Of a stretch of DNA of 33,172 bases, positions 16,770 through 24,380 are shown piece after piece. Below the pieces are notes generated by a model. The model was not told the DNA's origin. It ran no database searches and was given only the letters and a program-made list of their open reading frames with translations. This stretch comes from Bacteroidales bacterium (lineage in GTDB: Bacteria > Bacteroidota > Bacteroidia > Bacteroidales > UBA932), in the NCBI GenBank assembly GCA_017451395.1, contig JAFSPR010000038.1:1-33172 (forward strand), in the 5' to 3' direction. The number at the start of each line of letters is the position of its first letter. Position 1 is the first letter of the stretch. The position numbers were made by a program, and so were the translations under genes.

Positions 16770-17861
16770 TCATTTCATGATGTAGTCGCTGGTCCCCTTG
16801 AGGCCGACCGTACCGAAGTACTTCTCCACAATCTCTCCCTTCACGTAGACCCGTGTCCCCACAAGGTCCGGGTGGGCAACCAGGTTAAGGGCGTCCCGCA
16901 CCTTCCCCGCAGGCAGTTCCACGGCTATGCAGGCGGTTTTGTCAGTGATAGTGGAGCGGTCGGCCATGGCAAAGTGCGTGGCCTTTGTGATTCCCGTGGT
17001 CTTGGCATTTCCGCTGGCCGATGTGGTGAGGTCCCCTCCAACTATGTAGCCGTACACCCATATGTCTTTCTGGCCGATTTTTCCGCGGGCTTCGGCGACT
17101 GAGCAGGCATCGGGAACGGACCCGCCGCCCTGGCCTCCGCCGGAATTGTCCCCGCCTATCACCCAGTTATCCGTAATCCAGGTCTTGCTGGTGTCCAGCG
17201 ACACCCTTATGGACGACGCCCCGCCATCGGCCTCACCCGGGGCCGATATACTTACGGTAAGGATCTGCCGCGCCTCCAGGGTGCGGGTGAAAAGAGTCTC
17301 CTCCTTCCCCTCGTTATAGAGCACCACGGCAACCTCCCCGGGCTTGAAATACGCAATCCTGTCCTCCATATATGAGTACATGAGTTTTGCCGATTCCTGC
17401 TTCACGTACAGCACCCCGTCCGGGAAACCGATAAGGAAGTTCGGCGCTATCCTCAGCCTTATCCCGCAGTTTAGGAGCGTACAGTTGAGCATTACCGAGG
17501 CGCTTTCACCGGCCTTTATTACCACCACTTCCTCGTCTCCGTACACGGGATGCGAGAAGGCTGGGGAGGTAAATTCCCCGGAAACTATGGAGATGGTGTA
17601 ACTCCCTGCCGGAACGGTAAGTTTGGCGGGGGAGTCCCCATAGGGGCCTTCGTAGAGCGTGACGCCCTTGCTGTCTGTGATGGTAAGGAGAAAGTCGTTG
17701 ACGTCCGGGACCTGCGCCCCGGCCTTTGCCACGGACTCCCTGTCAATCTCCCACTGGAGTTCCCCGTGGGTGTCGGCCGACGGGAATTTCCCGAAATCGT
17801 CGCACGCGGCAAGCCCCGCCGCCAGCGGGACCATAGCCATCCATTTCAATAGTTTTTCCAT
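16770..17861 (-). CDS. Bacteroidales surface lipoprotein, DUF4493/DUF6359-like
   Basis: Predicted lipoprotein of 363 aa: signal peptide with lipobox LAAC, lipidated Cys20, followed by acidic DD, which in Bacteroidota can favour surface export. Residues about 35-230 form beta-rich repeats with PAGSYTISI and a FLLTITD start, matching my recollection of DUF4493 lipoproteins. A glycine-rich linker (about 240-250) leads to a C-terminal 110-residue domain (SVAEARGKIGQKDIWVYGYIVGG...VYVKGEI) that looks like the DUF6359 OB-like fold. Function unknown; DUF4493 proteins are often cell-surface or fimbria-like components. Family names are from memory and should be checked with Pfam. Promoter box 17 bp upstream; 3' end abuts cls. 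Confidence 0.8.
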   Translation of the reverse strand: MEKLLKWMAMVPLAAGLAACDDFGKFPSADTHGELQWEIDRESVAKAGAQVPDVNDFLLTITDSKGVTLYEGPYGDSPAKLTVPAGSYTISIVSGEFTSPAFSHPVYGDEEVVVIKAGESASVMLNCTLLNCGIRLRIAPNFLIGFPDGVLYVKQESAKLMYSYMEDRIAYFKPGEVAVVLYNEGKEETLFTRTLEARQILTVSISAPGEADGGASSIRVSLDTSKTWITDNWVIGGDNSGGGQGGGSVPDACSVAEARGKIGQKDIWVYGYIVGGDLTTSASGNAKTTGITKATHFAMADRSTITDKTACIAVELPAGKVRDALNLVAHPDLVGTRVYVKGEIVEKYFGTVGLKGTSDYIMK

Positions 17862-17877
17862 ATCTCAAGCGTTTTGC

Positions 17878-17885
17878 CAAAGGTA
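17878..17885 (-). promoter_or_regulatory. -7 promoter box of the DUF4493-like lipoprotein gene
   Basis: Minus strand TACCTTTG, exact TAnnTTTG, 16 bp above the ATG at 17861. Confidence 0.55.
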
Positions 17886-17943
17886 TGGCCCTTTTCCGGA
17901 ACTGAACCCCCTCAAACGTAAAAACTTTTTGAAATGTTTTTTG

Positions 17944-17987
17944 GGATTCACGTGAAACAACACCCTCAAAAACACGTGAAACGTTTC
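17944..17987. promoter_or_regulatory. Pair of parS-like CACGTGAAAC sites
   Basis: Site 1 (17944-17959) reads GGATTCACGTGAAACA and matches the widely conserved ParB site TGTTTCACGTGAAACA at 14 of 16 positions. Site 2 repeats the right half, CACGTGAAAC (17973-17982), exactly 24 bp further on, and runs into a palindrome GAAACGTTTC (17978-17987). They lie in the divergent gap between the lipoprotein gene and ffh. The alternative is an operator for a transcription factor; only two copies are visible. Confidence 0.45.
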
Positions 17988-18012
17988 TTTTTCATTTGAC
18001 CGCAGAAATTGC

Positions 18013-18020
18013 TATATTTG
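18013..18020 (+). promoter_or_regulatory. -7 promoter box of ffh
   Basis: TATATTTG with a TTTG at 17995-17998 (14-bp spacing, short). Start near 18027, leader about 12 nt. It lies 26 bp beyond the GAAACGTTTC palindrome, so a protein bound there could affect it. Confidence 0.6.
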
Positions 18021-18038
18021 TGGGCTAAAATTGTACGT

Positions 18039-19361
18039 ATGTTTGAGAATTTGCAGGAAAGACTTGAGAGGTCGTTCAAGATCCTCAAGGGAGAAGGAAA
18101 AATTACCGAAATAAACATAGCGGAAACCGTCAAGGACATCCGCAAGGCCCTTCTGGACGCCGACGTAAGTTACAAGGTGGCGAAGGATTTCTGTAACCGC
18201 GTCAAGGACAAGGCCATCGGCACGGGCGTTCTCACCGCCGTGAAGCCCCAGCAGATGATGGTCAAGATAATGAGGGATGAACTTGCGGAGTTTATGGGTT
18301 CATCGGCCCAGGAGATTTCCGTGAAGGGGAATCCCGGCATCGTCCTTGTTGCCGGTCTCAACGGTTCCGGTAAAACCACCTTCAGCGCCAAACTGGCCCT
18401 CCACCTCAAGTCAAAGAAGGGGATGAAGGTCCTCCTTGCCGCCTGCGACACCTTCCGTCCCGCCGCCATTGAGCAGTTAAAGGTACTTGGAGACAGCATT
18501 GAGGTCCCGGTTTTCACCATAGAAGGGGAGAAAGATCCCATCAGGATTGCCCAGGAGGCAGTGAAGAAGGCCAGGGCCGAAGGTTTCCCTGTAGTGATTG
18601 TGGATACCGCCGGCCGCCTTGCCGTGGACGAGGAACTGATGAATGAGATATCGGCCCTGCATAAGGCCCTGAACCCTACTGAAACCCTCTTTGTAGTGGA
18701 TGCAATGACGGGTCAGGACGCCGTGGAAACCGCCAGGGCATTCAACGACCGCCTTGACTTTGACGGCGTTGTCCTCACCAAGATGGACGGCGACACCCGC
18801 GGCGGCGCTGCCCTCTCCATCAAGGCTGTGGTTGGAAAACCCATCAAGTTTGTCTCTTCCGGAGAAAAACTGGAGGCTCTGGACGTCTTCCATCCTGAAC
18901 GCGTGGCCGACAGAATCCTTGGTATGGGAGACGTTGTTTCCCTTGTTGAGAAGGCCCAGGAGCAGTACGATGAAAAAGAGGCCCGCGCCCTCAAGAAGAA
19001 ACTTGCAAAGGACCAGTTCACCCTGTGGGATTTCTACCAGCAGATCCAGCAGGTTAAGAAAATGGGCAACATCAAGGACCTTGCGGGAATGATTCCCGGT
19101 ATGGACAAGGCTATGAAGGATGTGGATATCCCTGACGACGCCTTCAAGGCAACTGAAGCCATCATCCTTTCAATGACCCCCTATGAGAGGGAGCACCCCG
19201 AGGCAATAAATGGTTCCCGCCGAAAGAGGATTGCCGACGGCTCCGGCACATCTCTCCCTGAGGTCAACAAACTCCTCAAGCAGTTCGAGGGCACCCGTAA
19301 ACTTATGAAGGGCGCCGTCACCGGCTCCCTTATGCAGCAGATGTCAAGATTCAGAAGGTAG
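18039..19361 (+). CDS. ffh: Signal recognition particle protein Ffh
   Basis: SRP54-type GTPase that, with 4.5S RNA, delivers nascent membrane proteins to FtsY and SecYEG. 440 aa. N domain 1-95; G domain with GLNGSGKTT (106-114), DTFRPAA, DTAGRL (189-194) and TKMDGDTRGGAA (247-258); methionine-rich M domain about 300-440 including the SxxRRKRI...SGTSLPEVNKLLKQF signature-type segment. The frame extends to a TTG at 18009, but that precedes the promoter box; ATG 18039 (MFENLQERLE) gives the canonical N-terminus. The 5'-nucleotidase gene starts 6 bp after the stop, so both are probably on one transcript. Confidence 0.97.
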   Translation: MFENLQERLERSFKILKGEGKITEINIAETVKDIRKALLDADVSYKVAKDFCNRVKDKAIGTGVLTAVKPQQMMVKIMRDELAEFMGSSAQEISVKGNPGIVLVAGLNGSGKTTFSAKLALHLKSKKGMKVLLAACDTFRPAAIEQLKVLGDSIEVPVFTIEGEKDPIRIAQEAVKKARAEGFPVVIVDTAGRLAVDEELMNEISALHKALNPTETLFVVDAMTGQDAVETARAFNDRLDFDGVVLTKMDGDTRGGAALSIKAVVGKPIKFVSSGEKLEALDVFHPERVADRILGMGDVVSLVEKAQEQYDEKEARALKKKLAKDQFTLWDFYQQIQQVKKMGNIKDLAGMIPGMDKAMKDVDIPDDAFKATEAIILSMTPYEREHPEAINGSRRKRIADGSGTSLPEVNKLLKQFEGTRKLMKGAVTGSLMQQMSRFRR

Positions 19362-19367
19362 CAACTT

Positions 19368-21125
19368 ATGAAAATCCGCTCACTCATCATCCCGGCTCTC
19401 TGCCTTACGCTTTTCTCCTGTGCACGTGGTCCCAAGGACGGAGACTACACCCTCACGGTGCTCTCCACCAACGACGTCCACGGCTCCTGGTTTGATTCCA
19501 CCTACGTAGGCGGCCGTATCAAGAATTCACTGTTTGCCGTTAACACGTACGTAGACAGCGTACGTAAGGCCGACGGCAAGGACAACGTCCTTCTCATTGA
19601 TGCCGGAGACTGCCTGCAGGGTGACAACGCCGCATACTACTACAATTATATAGACACCCTCTCACCCCATCTTTTCCCGCGCCTCCTTCACTATATGGAC
19701 TACGATGCCGTGGTGTGGGGTAACCACGACGTAGAAACGGGCCATAGTGTCTATGACCGGGTAAACCGTGAGATGAAGGCCTACGGCATACCTCTTCTTG
19801 CCGGCAATGCCGTACGCAACGACAACGGAAAGCCCTACTTCCCTCTCTATACAATAGTAAAGAAGGGGGGTCTCAAGGTTGCCGTGCTTGGATATCAGAA
19901 CGCCAACATCAACGCCTGGCTGGGAGAGGAACTCTGGAGCGGAATGCACTTTGAACGTATCGCTCCCCGCGTGCAAAAGGATGTGGACTATGTCCGCGCA
20001 ATAGAGCATCCTGACGTGGTTGTGGTAGGCGTTCATTCCGCTACCGGCACAGGAGACGGCAATAACCCTGAGGCTGAGGCTTTGGATGTACTGAACAGCG
20101 TAAGGGGTGCCGATTTTGTCATCTGCAGCCACGACCACCGTCCTTTTGTGGAAAAGCGTGACTCGATAGTCCTGATGAACTCCGGAAGCCACACTCGCTT
20201 CCTTGCCTGCGGTAAGATCCATCTCAGTGTCAAGGACCGGAAGGTTGTCAGCAAATCATATGAGGCGGGTCTTATACCAGTCAAGGCTAAGAATGCAGAC
20301 CCCGTGATGCGTGAACACTTCCGCAAGGAATATGAGGCCGTGAAGGCGTTTACCCTCCAGGAAGTGGGTGTCCTTAACGTTGATCTCCGCACCCGGGATG
20401 CATACACAGGTATGAATCCCTACATAAACCTCATACATACGCTCTGCGTCACCCAGGAGCCCGCGGAGATTTCAATTGCCGCGCCCCTCACTTACAACGG
20501 CACCGTGAATGCGGGCATCCTGTTGTTCAACGACCTTTTCACCATCTACCCCTTCGAGAACCAACTTTACGTGGTCAAGATGACAGGAGATGAGATTGTG
20601 AGGTATCTGGAAGCATCCTATGACCGCTGGATCGTCACCGCGTCAAAGCCCGGCGACCACGTCCTCAACATAGTCCAGAGGGACAATCCGCGCACAATGC
20701 AGAAGGGATGGTCATTCGTTGGGCATTCCTACAACTTTGACTCTGCCGCCGGCATCAATTACACCGTGGATGTCACAAAGCCCCGCGGCTCACGCATTAG
20801 TATAAGTTCCATGGCCGACGGCACCGCCTTTGACCTTTCGCGCACTTATAACGTGGCTATGACCTCCTACCGCGCAAGCGGCGGCGGAAACCTCCTGCAG
20901 GAAGTGGGGATAGACACAGACCACATTGGAGACCGCGTAGTGGCGCGCTATCCTGAAATCCGTAACATCCTTTACGATTACCTGATGGAGAACGGCTCCA
21001 TTGATCCCGAGGTAATAGGCAATCCTTCCGTGATAGGCTCCTGGAAGTTTATTCCGGAGAACATTGCAGGCCCCGGAATCGCTTCAGATATGGAACTGAT
21101 GTTTGGAGGCCGTGGAGATAAGTAG
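19368..21125 (+). CDS. 5'-nucleotidase / 2',3'-cyclic phosphodiesterase lipoprotein
   Basis: Metallophosphoesterase of the UshA/CpdB-like family, 585 aa, exported as a lipoprotein (lipobox LFSC, Cys18). Metal ligands visible: Asp36 and His38 in STNDVHGS, Asp78 in DAGDCLQG, Asn119-His120 in GNHD, and later HDHRPF. The C-terminal 5'-nucleotidase substrate domain begins about residue 330 and includes the NGTVNAG and FPENQL-like (YPFENQLYVVKMTG) stretches. It likely removes phosphate from nucleotides in the periplasm or at the surface, supplying nucleosides. Both domains are in a single protein here, whereas some Bacteroidota relatives carry them as two genes. It follows ffh by 6 bp; a long hairpin follows the stop. 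Confidence 0.9.
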   Translation: MKIRSLIIPALCLTLFSCARGPKDGDYTLTVLSTNDVHGSWFDSTYVGGRIKNSLFAVNTYVDSVRKADGKDNVLLIDAGDCLQGDNAAYYYNYIDTLSPHLFPRLLHYMDYDAVVWGNHDVETGHSVYDRVNREMKAYGIPLLAGNAVRNDNGKPYFPLYTIVKKGGLKVAVLGYQNANINAWLGEELWSGMHFERIAPRVQKDVDYVRAIEHPDVVVVGVHSATGTGDGNNPEAEALDVLNSVRGADFVICSHDHRPFVEKRDSIVLMNSGSHTRFLACGKIHLSVKDRKVVSKSYEAGLIPVKAKNADPVMREHFRKEYEAVKAFTLQEVGVLNVDLRTRDAYTGMNPYINLIHTLCVTQEPAEISIAAPLTYNGTVNAGILLFNDLFTIYPFENQLYVVKMTGDEIVRYLEASYDRWIVTASKPGDHVLNIVQRDNPRTMQKGWSFVGHSYNFDSAAGINYTVDVTKPRGSRISISSMADGTAFDLSRTYNVAMTSYRASGGGNLLQEVGIDTDHIGDRVVARYPEIRNILYDYLMENGSIDPEVIGNPSVIGSWKFIPENIAGPGIASDMELMFGGRGDK

Positions 21126-21141
21126 TTGATTATCAGTAATA

Positions 21142-21185
21142 TACGCAAAATGGGGTGTTCAAAATCGAACACCCCATTTTGCGTA
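21142..21185. terminator. 19-bp perfect inverted repeat between convergent 5'-nucleotidase and rny genes
   Basis: 21142-21160 pairs perfectly with 21167-21185 around AAAATC. The stem contains GGGGTGTTC and its complement plus an AAAA/TTTT block, so intrinsic termination in both directions is plausible although there is no T tract outside the stem. Confidence 0.7.
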
Positions 21186-21234
21186 AGTCGTTATGATTCA
21201 AAGAGTTAACTCCACGGGCAAAGCCGGGCCGACA

Positions 21235-22755
21235 CTACTTCGCGTAAGCAACTGACCTGGTTTCACGGATGACCGTGATCTTCACCTGACCGGGATAGGT
21301 CATCTCGTCCTGGATCTTCTTTGCAATCTCACCTGAGAGGACCTCTGCGTCGTGGTCCGAGACCTGCTCCGCGCCAACTATCACGCGGAGTTCGCGGCCG
21401 GCCTGGATGGCGTAGGCCTTGGTGACGCCGGGATATGCGCCTGCAAGGTTCTCCATTCCACGGAGCCTCTTGATGTAACTCTCGATGACCTCACGGCGCG
21501 CTCCGGGACGGGCGCCTGAGATGGCGTCTCCAACCAGTACCAGTGGAGCGTAGAGGGAAGTCATCTCCGTTTCCTCGTGGTGGGCGCCGATTGCATTGCA
21601 GATTTCGGGCTTTTCCTTGTATTGCTCCGCCAGTTTCATACCAAGGAGGGCGTGAGGAAGATCCGGATCCTCCTCCGAAACCTTTCCTATGTCGTGCAGG
21701 AGACCCGCCCTCTTTGCAATCTTGGGATTGAGGCCCAGTTCACTTGCCAGGATGGCGCAGATGTTTGCTACCTCGCGGGAGTGCTGGAGAAGGTTCTGGC
21801 CATAGGATGAACGGTATTTCATTCGGCCGATAAGACGGACGAGTTCCATGGAGAGGCCGTGGATTCCAAGGTCTATGCATGTGCGCTTTCCGGTTTCCAG
21901 GATCTCTTCCTCAAGTTGCTTGGATACCTTTGTAACCACTTCCTCGATGCGGGCGGGGTGGATGCGGCCGTCTACCACAAGTTGATGGAGGGCAAGGCGG
22001 GCAACTTCCCTGCGCACAGGGTCAAAGGCGCTGAGAAGGATGGCGTCCGGGGTGTCGTCCACCACGATCTCCACGCCAGTAGCGGCCTCCAGGGCACGGA
22101 TATTACGTCCCTCACGGCCGATGATGCGTCCCTTTATTTCGTCGTTCTCAATGGGGAACGTGGTTACGGCATTCTCAATGGCGGTTTCAGTAGCGGTGCG
22201 CTGGATGGTGTTGATCACTATACGCTTGGCTTCCTTTGCTGCATTGAGGCGGGCTTCGTCAATGCAGTCGTTGATGTAGGCCTGGGCTTCGGTGCGGGCC
22301 TCCGCCTTCATCTGCTCCATAAGTTGGGTCTTGGCCTCCTGGGCGGTCATACCCGCAACTTCCTCGATCTGGCGGATGGCCTGGTCGCGGAGGCGGTCGT
22401 ATTCATCCTCCCTGGCCTTCAGGGCAGCCTTCTGGGCATCAAGGTCTCGGTTTTTTCTATCGGCCTCACCCATCTTCTGGTTGAGGGTGTTCTCCTTCTG
22501 CCTTACGCGGTTTTCGGCTTCGTGGATGCGGGCGTTGGATTCGTTGACCATTTTTTCGTGGTCGCTCTTGAGGGAGAGGTACTTCTCCTTGGCCTGGAGG
22601 ATTCTCTCGTTCTTGATTTTCTCCGCCTCCACTTCCGCTTTTTCAATGATTTCCTCGCGCTTGCCCTTAAGGATGGAGCGCCTTATCACTATGTATGCCG
22701 CCAGTGCTATTACGGCACCGGCTACAAATCCGATTATTAAAGATATAAGGTCCAT
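21235..22755 (-). CDS. rny: Ribonuclease Y
   Basis: Membrane-anchored endoribonuclease that starts mRNA decay. 506 aa, normal length. N-terminal membrane segment 4-24; long charged coiled coil about 28-190 (rich in [10 protein letters not shown], Arg/Glu/Lys heptads); KH RNA-binding domain near 200-265 with [17 protein letters not shown] metal-dependent nuclease domain with HSREVANI and LLHDIGK, and a C-terminal helical region. It is downstream of zapA on the same strand with a structured 197-bp gap between. No TAnnTTTG box is evident immediately upstream, so it may depend on the zapA transcript or on a promoter I cannot recognise. Confidence 0.96.
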   Translation of the reverse strand: MDLISLIIGFVAGAVIALAAYIVIRRSILKGKREEIIEKAEVEAEKIKNERILQAKEKYLSLKSDHEKMVNESNARIHEAENRVRQKENTLNQKMGEADRKNRDLDAQKAALKAREDEYDRLRDQAIRQIEEVAGMTAQEAKTQLMEQMKAEARTEAQAYINDCIDEARLNAAKEAKRIVINTIQRTATETAIENAVTTFPIENDEIKGRIIGREGRNIRALEAATGVEIVVDDTPDAILLSAFDPVRREVARLALHQLVVDGRIHPARIEEVVTKVSKQLEEEILETGKRTCIDLGIHGLSMELVRLIGRMKYRSSYGQNLLQHSREVANICAILASELGLNPKIAKRAGLLHDIGKVSEEDPDLPHALLGMKLAEQYKEKPEICNAIGAHHEETEMTSLYAPLVLVGDAISGARPGARREVIESYIKRLRGMENLAGAYPGVTKAYAIQAGRELRVIVGAEQVSDHDAEVLSGEIAKKIQDEMTYPGQVKITVIRETRSVAYAK

Positions 22756-22802
22756 ATATATTGTGTGTTATGTGCTGCTAAACAGGCAATAGATATGGAA
22801 AG

Positions 22803-22954
22803 AAAGCCGCCGTATCCAGTCAGAAAATCTTATTGGATAAGATTTGGGGTCCGGCCGATTCAGGTATCCCTTCGGGGAGGGCCCGCCATCCACGGCCTGA
22901 GATGCGCCCGGTTCAATCGAACGTGTTGATTTCAGCCATCGATGCCGGCGGCTT
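22803..22954 (-). ncRNA. ssrS: Candidate 6S-type RNA in the zapA-rny gap
   Basis: The 197-bp gap is non-coding and foldable. On the minus strand, AAGCCGCC at the zapA stop (22954-22947) can pair with GGCGGCTT (22811-22804) as a closing stem of a ~150-nt rod. Inside, CCGGC-(AT)-CGAT can pair with ATCG-GCCGG, a TCCC-CGAA-GGGA mini-hairpin sits on the 3' side, and GTTC-GATT-GAAC is near the apex. A rod with a one-sided small hairpin resembles 6S RNA, and ssrS lies beside zapA in many bacteria. The fold was done by eye, and a Bacteroidota 6S model was not run, so identity is tentative. Confidence 0.5.
22825..22845 (-). repeat. 9-bp A/T-rich hairpin inside the zapA-rny gap
   Basis: AAATCTTAT and ATAAGATTT (9-bp perfect stem) flank a 3-nt loop; on the minus strand it is followed by a T and mixed sequence. 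It may be an internal stem of the candidate 6S RNA or a weak terminator before rny. Confidence 0.6.
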
Positions 22955-23237
22955 ATTTAATGTCTTTGAGATAGCGTTCCAGATCTTCGTCAAGCTGCTT
23001 TTCCGACTCTTTGAACTGCTCCATCTCCTTCTGCACGTTCATACGGAACAGGGTTTCGTTGAGCGCTACAAGGGACATCAGTTCAAGCGCGGTGTTGCCG
23101 GGATGGCTCAGTGTATAGGCATCCATACGGCTATTAATTGCATCCGCGGCGCGGCGGAGGGTGGCCTCCTGCTCTTCCGACTGTGCCGTGAGACCATAGT
23201 CACGGCCGGCTATTTTGAGAGTTATCTTCTGGCCCAT
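22953..23237 (-). CDS. zapA: Cell division protein ZapA
   Basis: Small cytosolic FtsZ-bundling protein that helps stabilise the Z-ring. 94 aa when started at the ATG at 23237 (MGQKITLKIAGRDYGL), the typical ZapA N-terminus: a beta strand region, then AADAINSRMDAY, then a C-terminal coiled coil (ALNETLFRMNVQKEMEQF...DEDLERYL). An earlier in-frame ATG at 23264 lies within the upstream gene and is less likely. The start overlaps the preceding stop by 1 nt (TAATG), so the two are translationally coupled. A candidate 6S RNA follows at once. Confidence 0.9.
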   Translation of the reverse strand: MGQKITLKIAGRDYGLTAQSEEQEATLRRAADAINSRMDAYTLSHPGNTALELMSLVALNETLFRMNVQKEMEQFKESEKQLDEDLERYLKDIK

Positions 23238-23506
23238 TACGATTCCTCCAATGCGGAGATGCATTTGTCGATCTCCTTAATAATTGAATCCAGCCGGGCC
23301 TTGGCGTCCTCACCGGGTGCGGCGTTAAATGCTTGTGACAGAAGGAGGGACGATACCTCTTCTTCCAGTTCCATTATCTTTGCCTTCTGGGCAGAACCGG
23401 TATCCTTGCACGCCTGTAACTCCCGGCGGAGACTTTCATTTTCCGCCTTCACAGCCTCATAGCGCGCAATCAGCTGTTCTATATTATTTCTAATATTCTC
23501 CAGCAT
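23237..23506 (-). CDS. Small coiled-coil protein coupled to zapA
   Basis: 89 aa, no signal peptide, no membrane segment. Residues about 3-55 are a continuous heptad coiled coil (NNIEQLIARYEAVKAENESLRREL, in pieces), followed by a short linker and a C-terminal helix ending in ALEES. I recognise no enzymatic motif. The position directly before zapA, with TAATG coupling, suggests a divisome accessory role similar to ZapB, a coiled-coil partner of ZapA in enterics; this is inference from context and shape, not homology. Promoter box 17 bp above the start. Confidence 0.8.
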   Translation of the reverse strand: MLENIRNNIEQLIARYEAVKAENESLRRELQACKDTGSAQKAKIMELEEEVSSLLLSQAFNAAPGEDAKARLDSIIKEIDKCISALEES

Positions 23507-23522
23507 AACCGGTTACATTATG

Positions 23523-23530
23523 CAAAAATA
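23523..23530 (-). promoter_or_regulatory. -7 promoter box of the coiled-coil/zapA/6S unit
   Basis: Minus strand TATTTTTG, an exact TAnnTTTG. Leader about 10 nt to the ATG at 23506. It lies in the 35-bp gap after the PNP1 stop. Confidence 0.5.
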
Positions 23531-23541
23531 CAAAAAATATC

Positions 23542-24366
23542 TTAAAGTTGCATCAACATTTCTTTGATGAGGGTGGTCATTTTGTCCGCTGCGGCATCCG
23601 CTGCCTTCACGATGGCCTCTCCGTCGGTTACGTAATCATCGTCGTCAGTGGCGTGGGCTACATCCGTAATGACGGACATCCCAAATACCGGAATGCTGCT
23701 GTGGCGCGCCACAATTACCTCCGGGGTGGTGCTCATACCAACTGCATCGGCCCCGATTGAGCGGAAGTAGCGGTACTCTGCGGGTGTCTCATAGGACGGT
23801 CCGCTGCAGGCAACGTACACGCCCTTCTGGAGCGCGATTCCCTTCTCTGCGGCAATTTCCTCCGCCAGCCTTATGAGGCCGGGGTCATAGGGACGCGTCA
23901 TATCCGGGAAACGCGGTCCGAATTCAGAGAGATTGGGGCCGATAAGGGGATTGGGGATAAGGTTGATGTGGTCCTTAATTATCATAAGGTCTCCCACGTG
24001 GTACCCGAAGTTGGTGCCGCCGGCCGCATTGGAAACGAAGAGCCTCCGGATGCCAAGGAGTATCATCACGCGGACGGGAAGGGTTGCCATAGCAGTGCCG
24101 TAGCCCTCATAGTAGTGGATGCGGCCCTGCATGGCGATGACCGTTTTTCCGGAAAGGGTGCCCACAATGAAGCTGCCCTTATGGCCGATAGCAGTTGAAA
24201 CCGGGAATCCAGGAATGGAGCCGTAGGGGATCTCTATGGGGTTTTCTATTTCATCGGCAAGTTTTCCAAGGCCGCTTCCGAGGATTATGCCCGTTGAGGG
24301 ACGAAGGTCCCCCAGTTTTTCGCGGACATAATCCGTCCCTGCATATATTGTTTCAAGGTATGTCAT
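23542..24366 (-). CDS. Purine nucleoside phosphorylase paralogue 1 (Asp at specificity site)
   Basis: Trimeric class-I PNP, 274 aa, phosphorolysis of purine nucleosides to base plus ribose-1-phosphate. Phosphate site: GSGLG (30-34) and GRIHYYEGY (81-89); NAAGG at 113-117; [10 protein letters not shown] with Glu193 (E201 in human PNP); GADAVGMST with Met211. At the position of human Asn243, which contacts N7/O6 of 6-oxopurines, this protein has Asp235 (VITDVAH), whereas paralogue 2 has Asn236. In human PNP the N243D change is known to shift preference toward adenosine, so this copy may prefer adenine nucleosides (adenosine or methylthioadenosine). It is last in the operon amidohydrolase-PNP2-PNP1. 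Confidence 0.92.
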   Translation of the reverse strand: MTYLETIYAGTDYVREKLGDLRPSTGIILGSGLGKLADEIENPIEIPYGSIPGFPVSTAIGHKGSFIVGTLSGKTVIAMQGRIHYYEGYGTAMATLPVRVMILLGIRRLFVSNAAGGTNFGYHVGDLMIIKDHINLIPNPLIGPNLSEFGPRFPDMTRPYDPGLIRLAEEIAAEKGIALQKGVYVACSGPSYETPAEYRYFRSIGADAVGMSTTPEVIVARHSSIPVFGMSVITDVAHATDDDDYVTDGEAIVKAADAAADKMTTLIKEMLMQL

Positions 24367-24380
24367 ATGTGTGTTCTGGT

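Noticed and set aside
18009-18038. TTG start extending ffh by ten codons
   Set aside because: Runs through the TATATTTG promoter box; ATG 18039 gives the canonical Ffh N-terminus.
21859-22740. Plus-strand open frame opposite rny
   Set aside because: Hydrophobic, repeat-like translation produced by the complement of the rny coiled-coil codons; no start context.
23238-23264. Earlier ATG extending zapA by nine residues
   Set aside because: Lies within the preceding coiled-coil gene; ATG 23237 gives the conserved MGQKITLKIAG start and a TAATG coupling.
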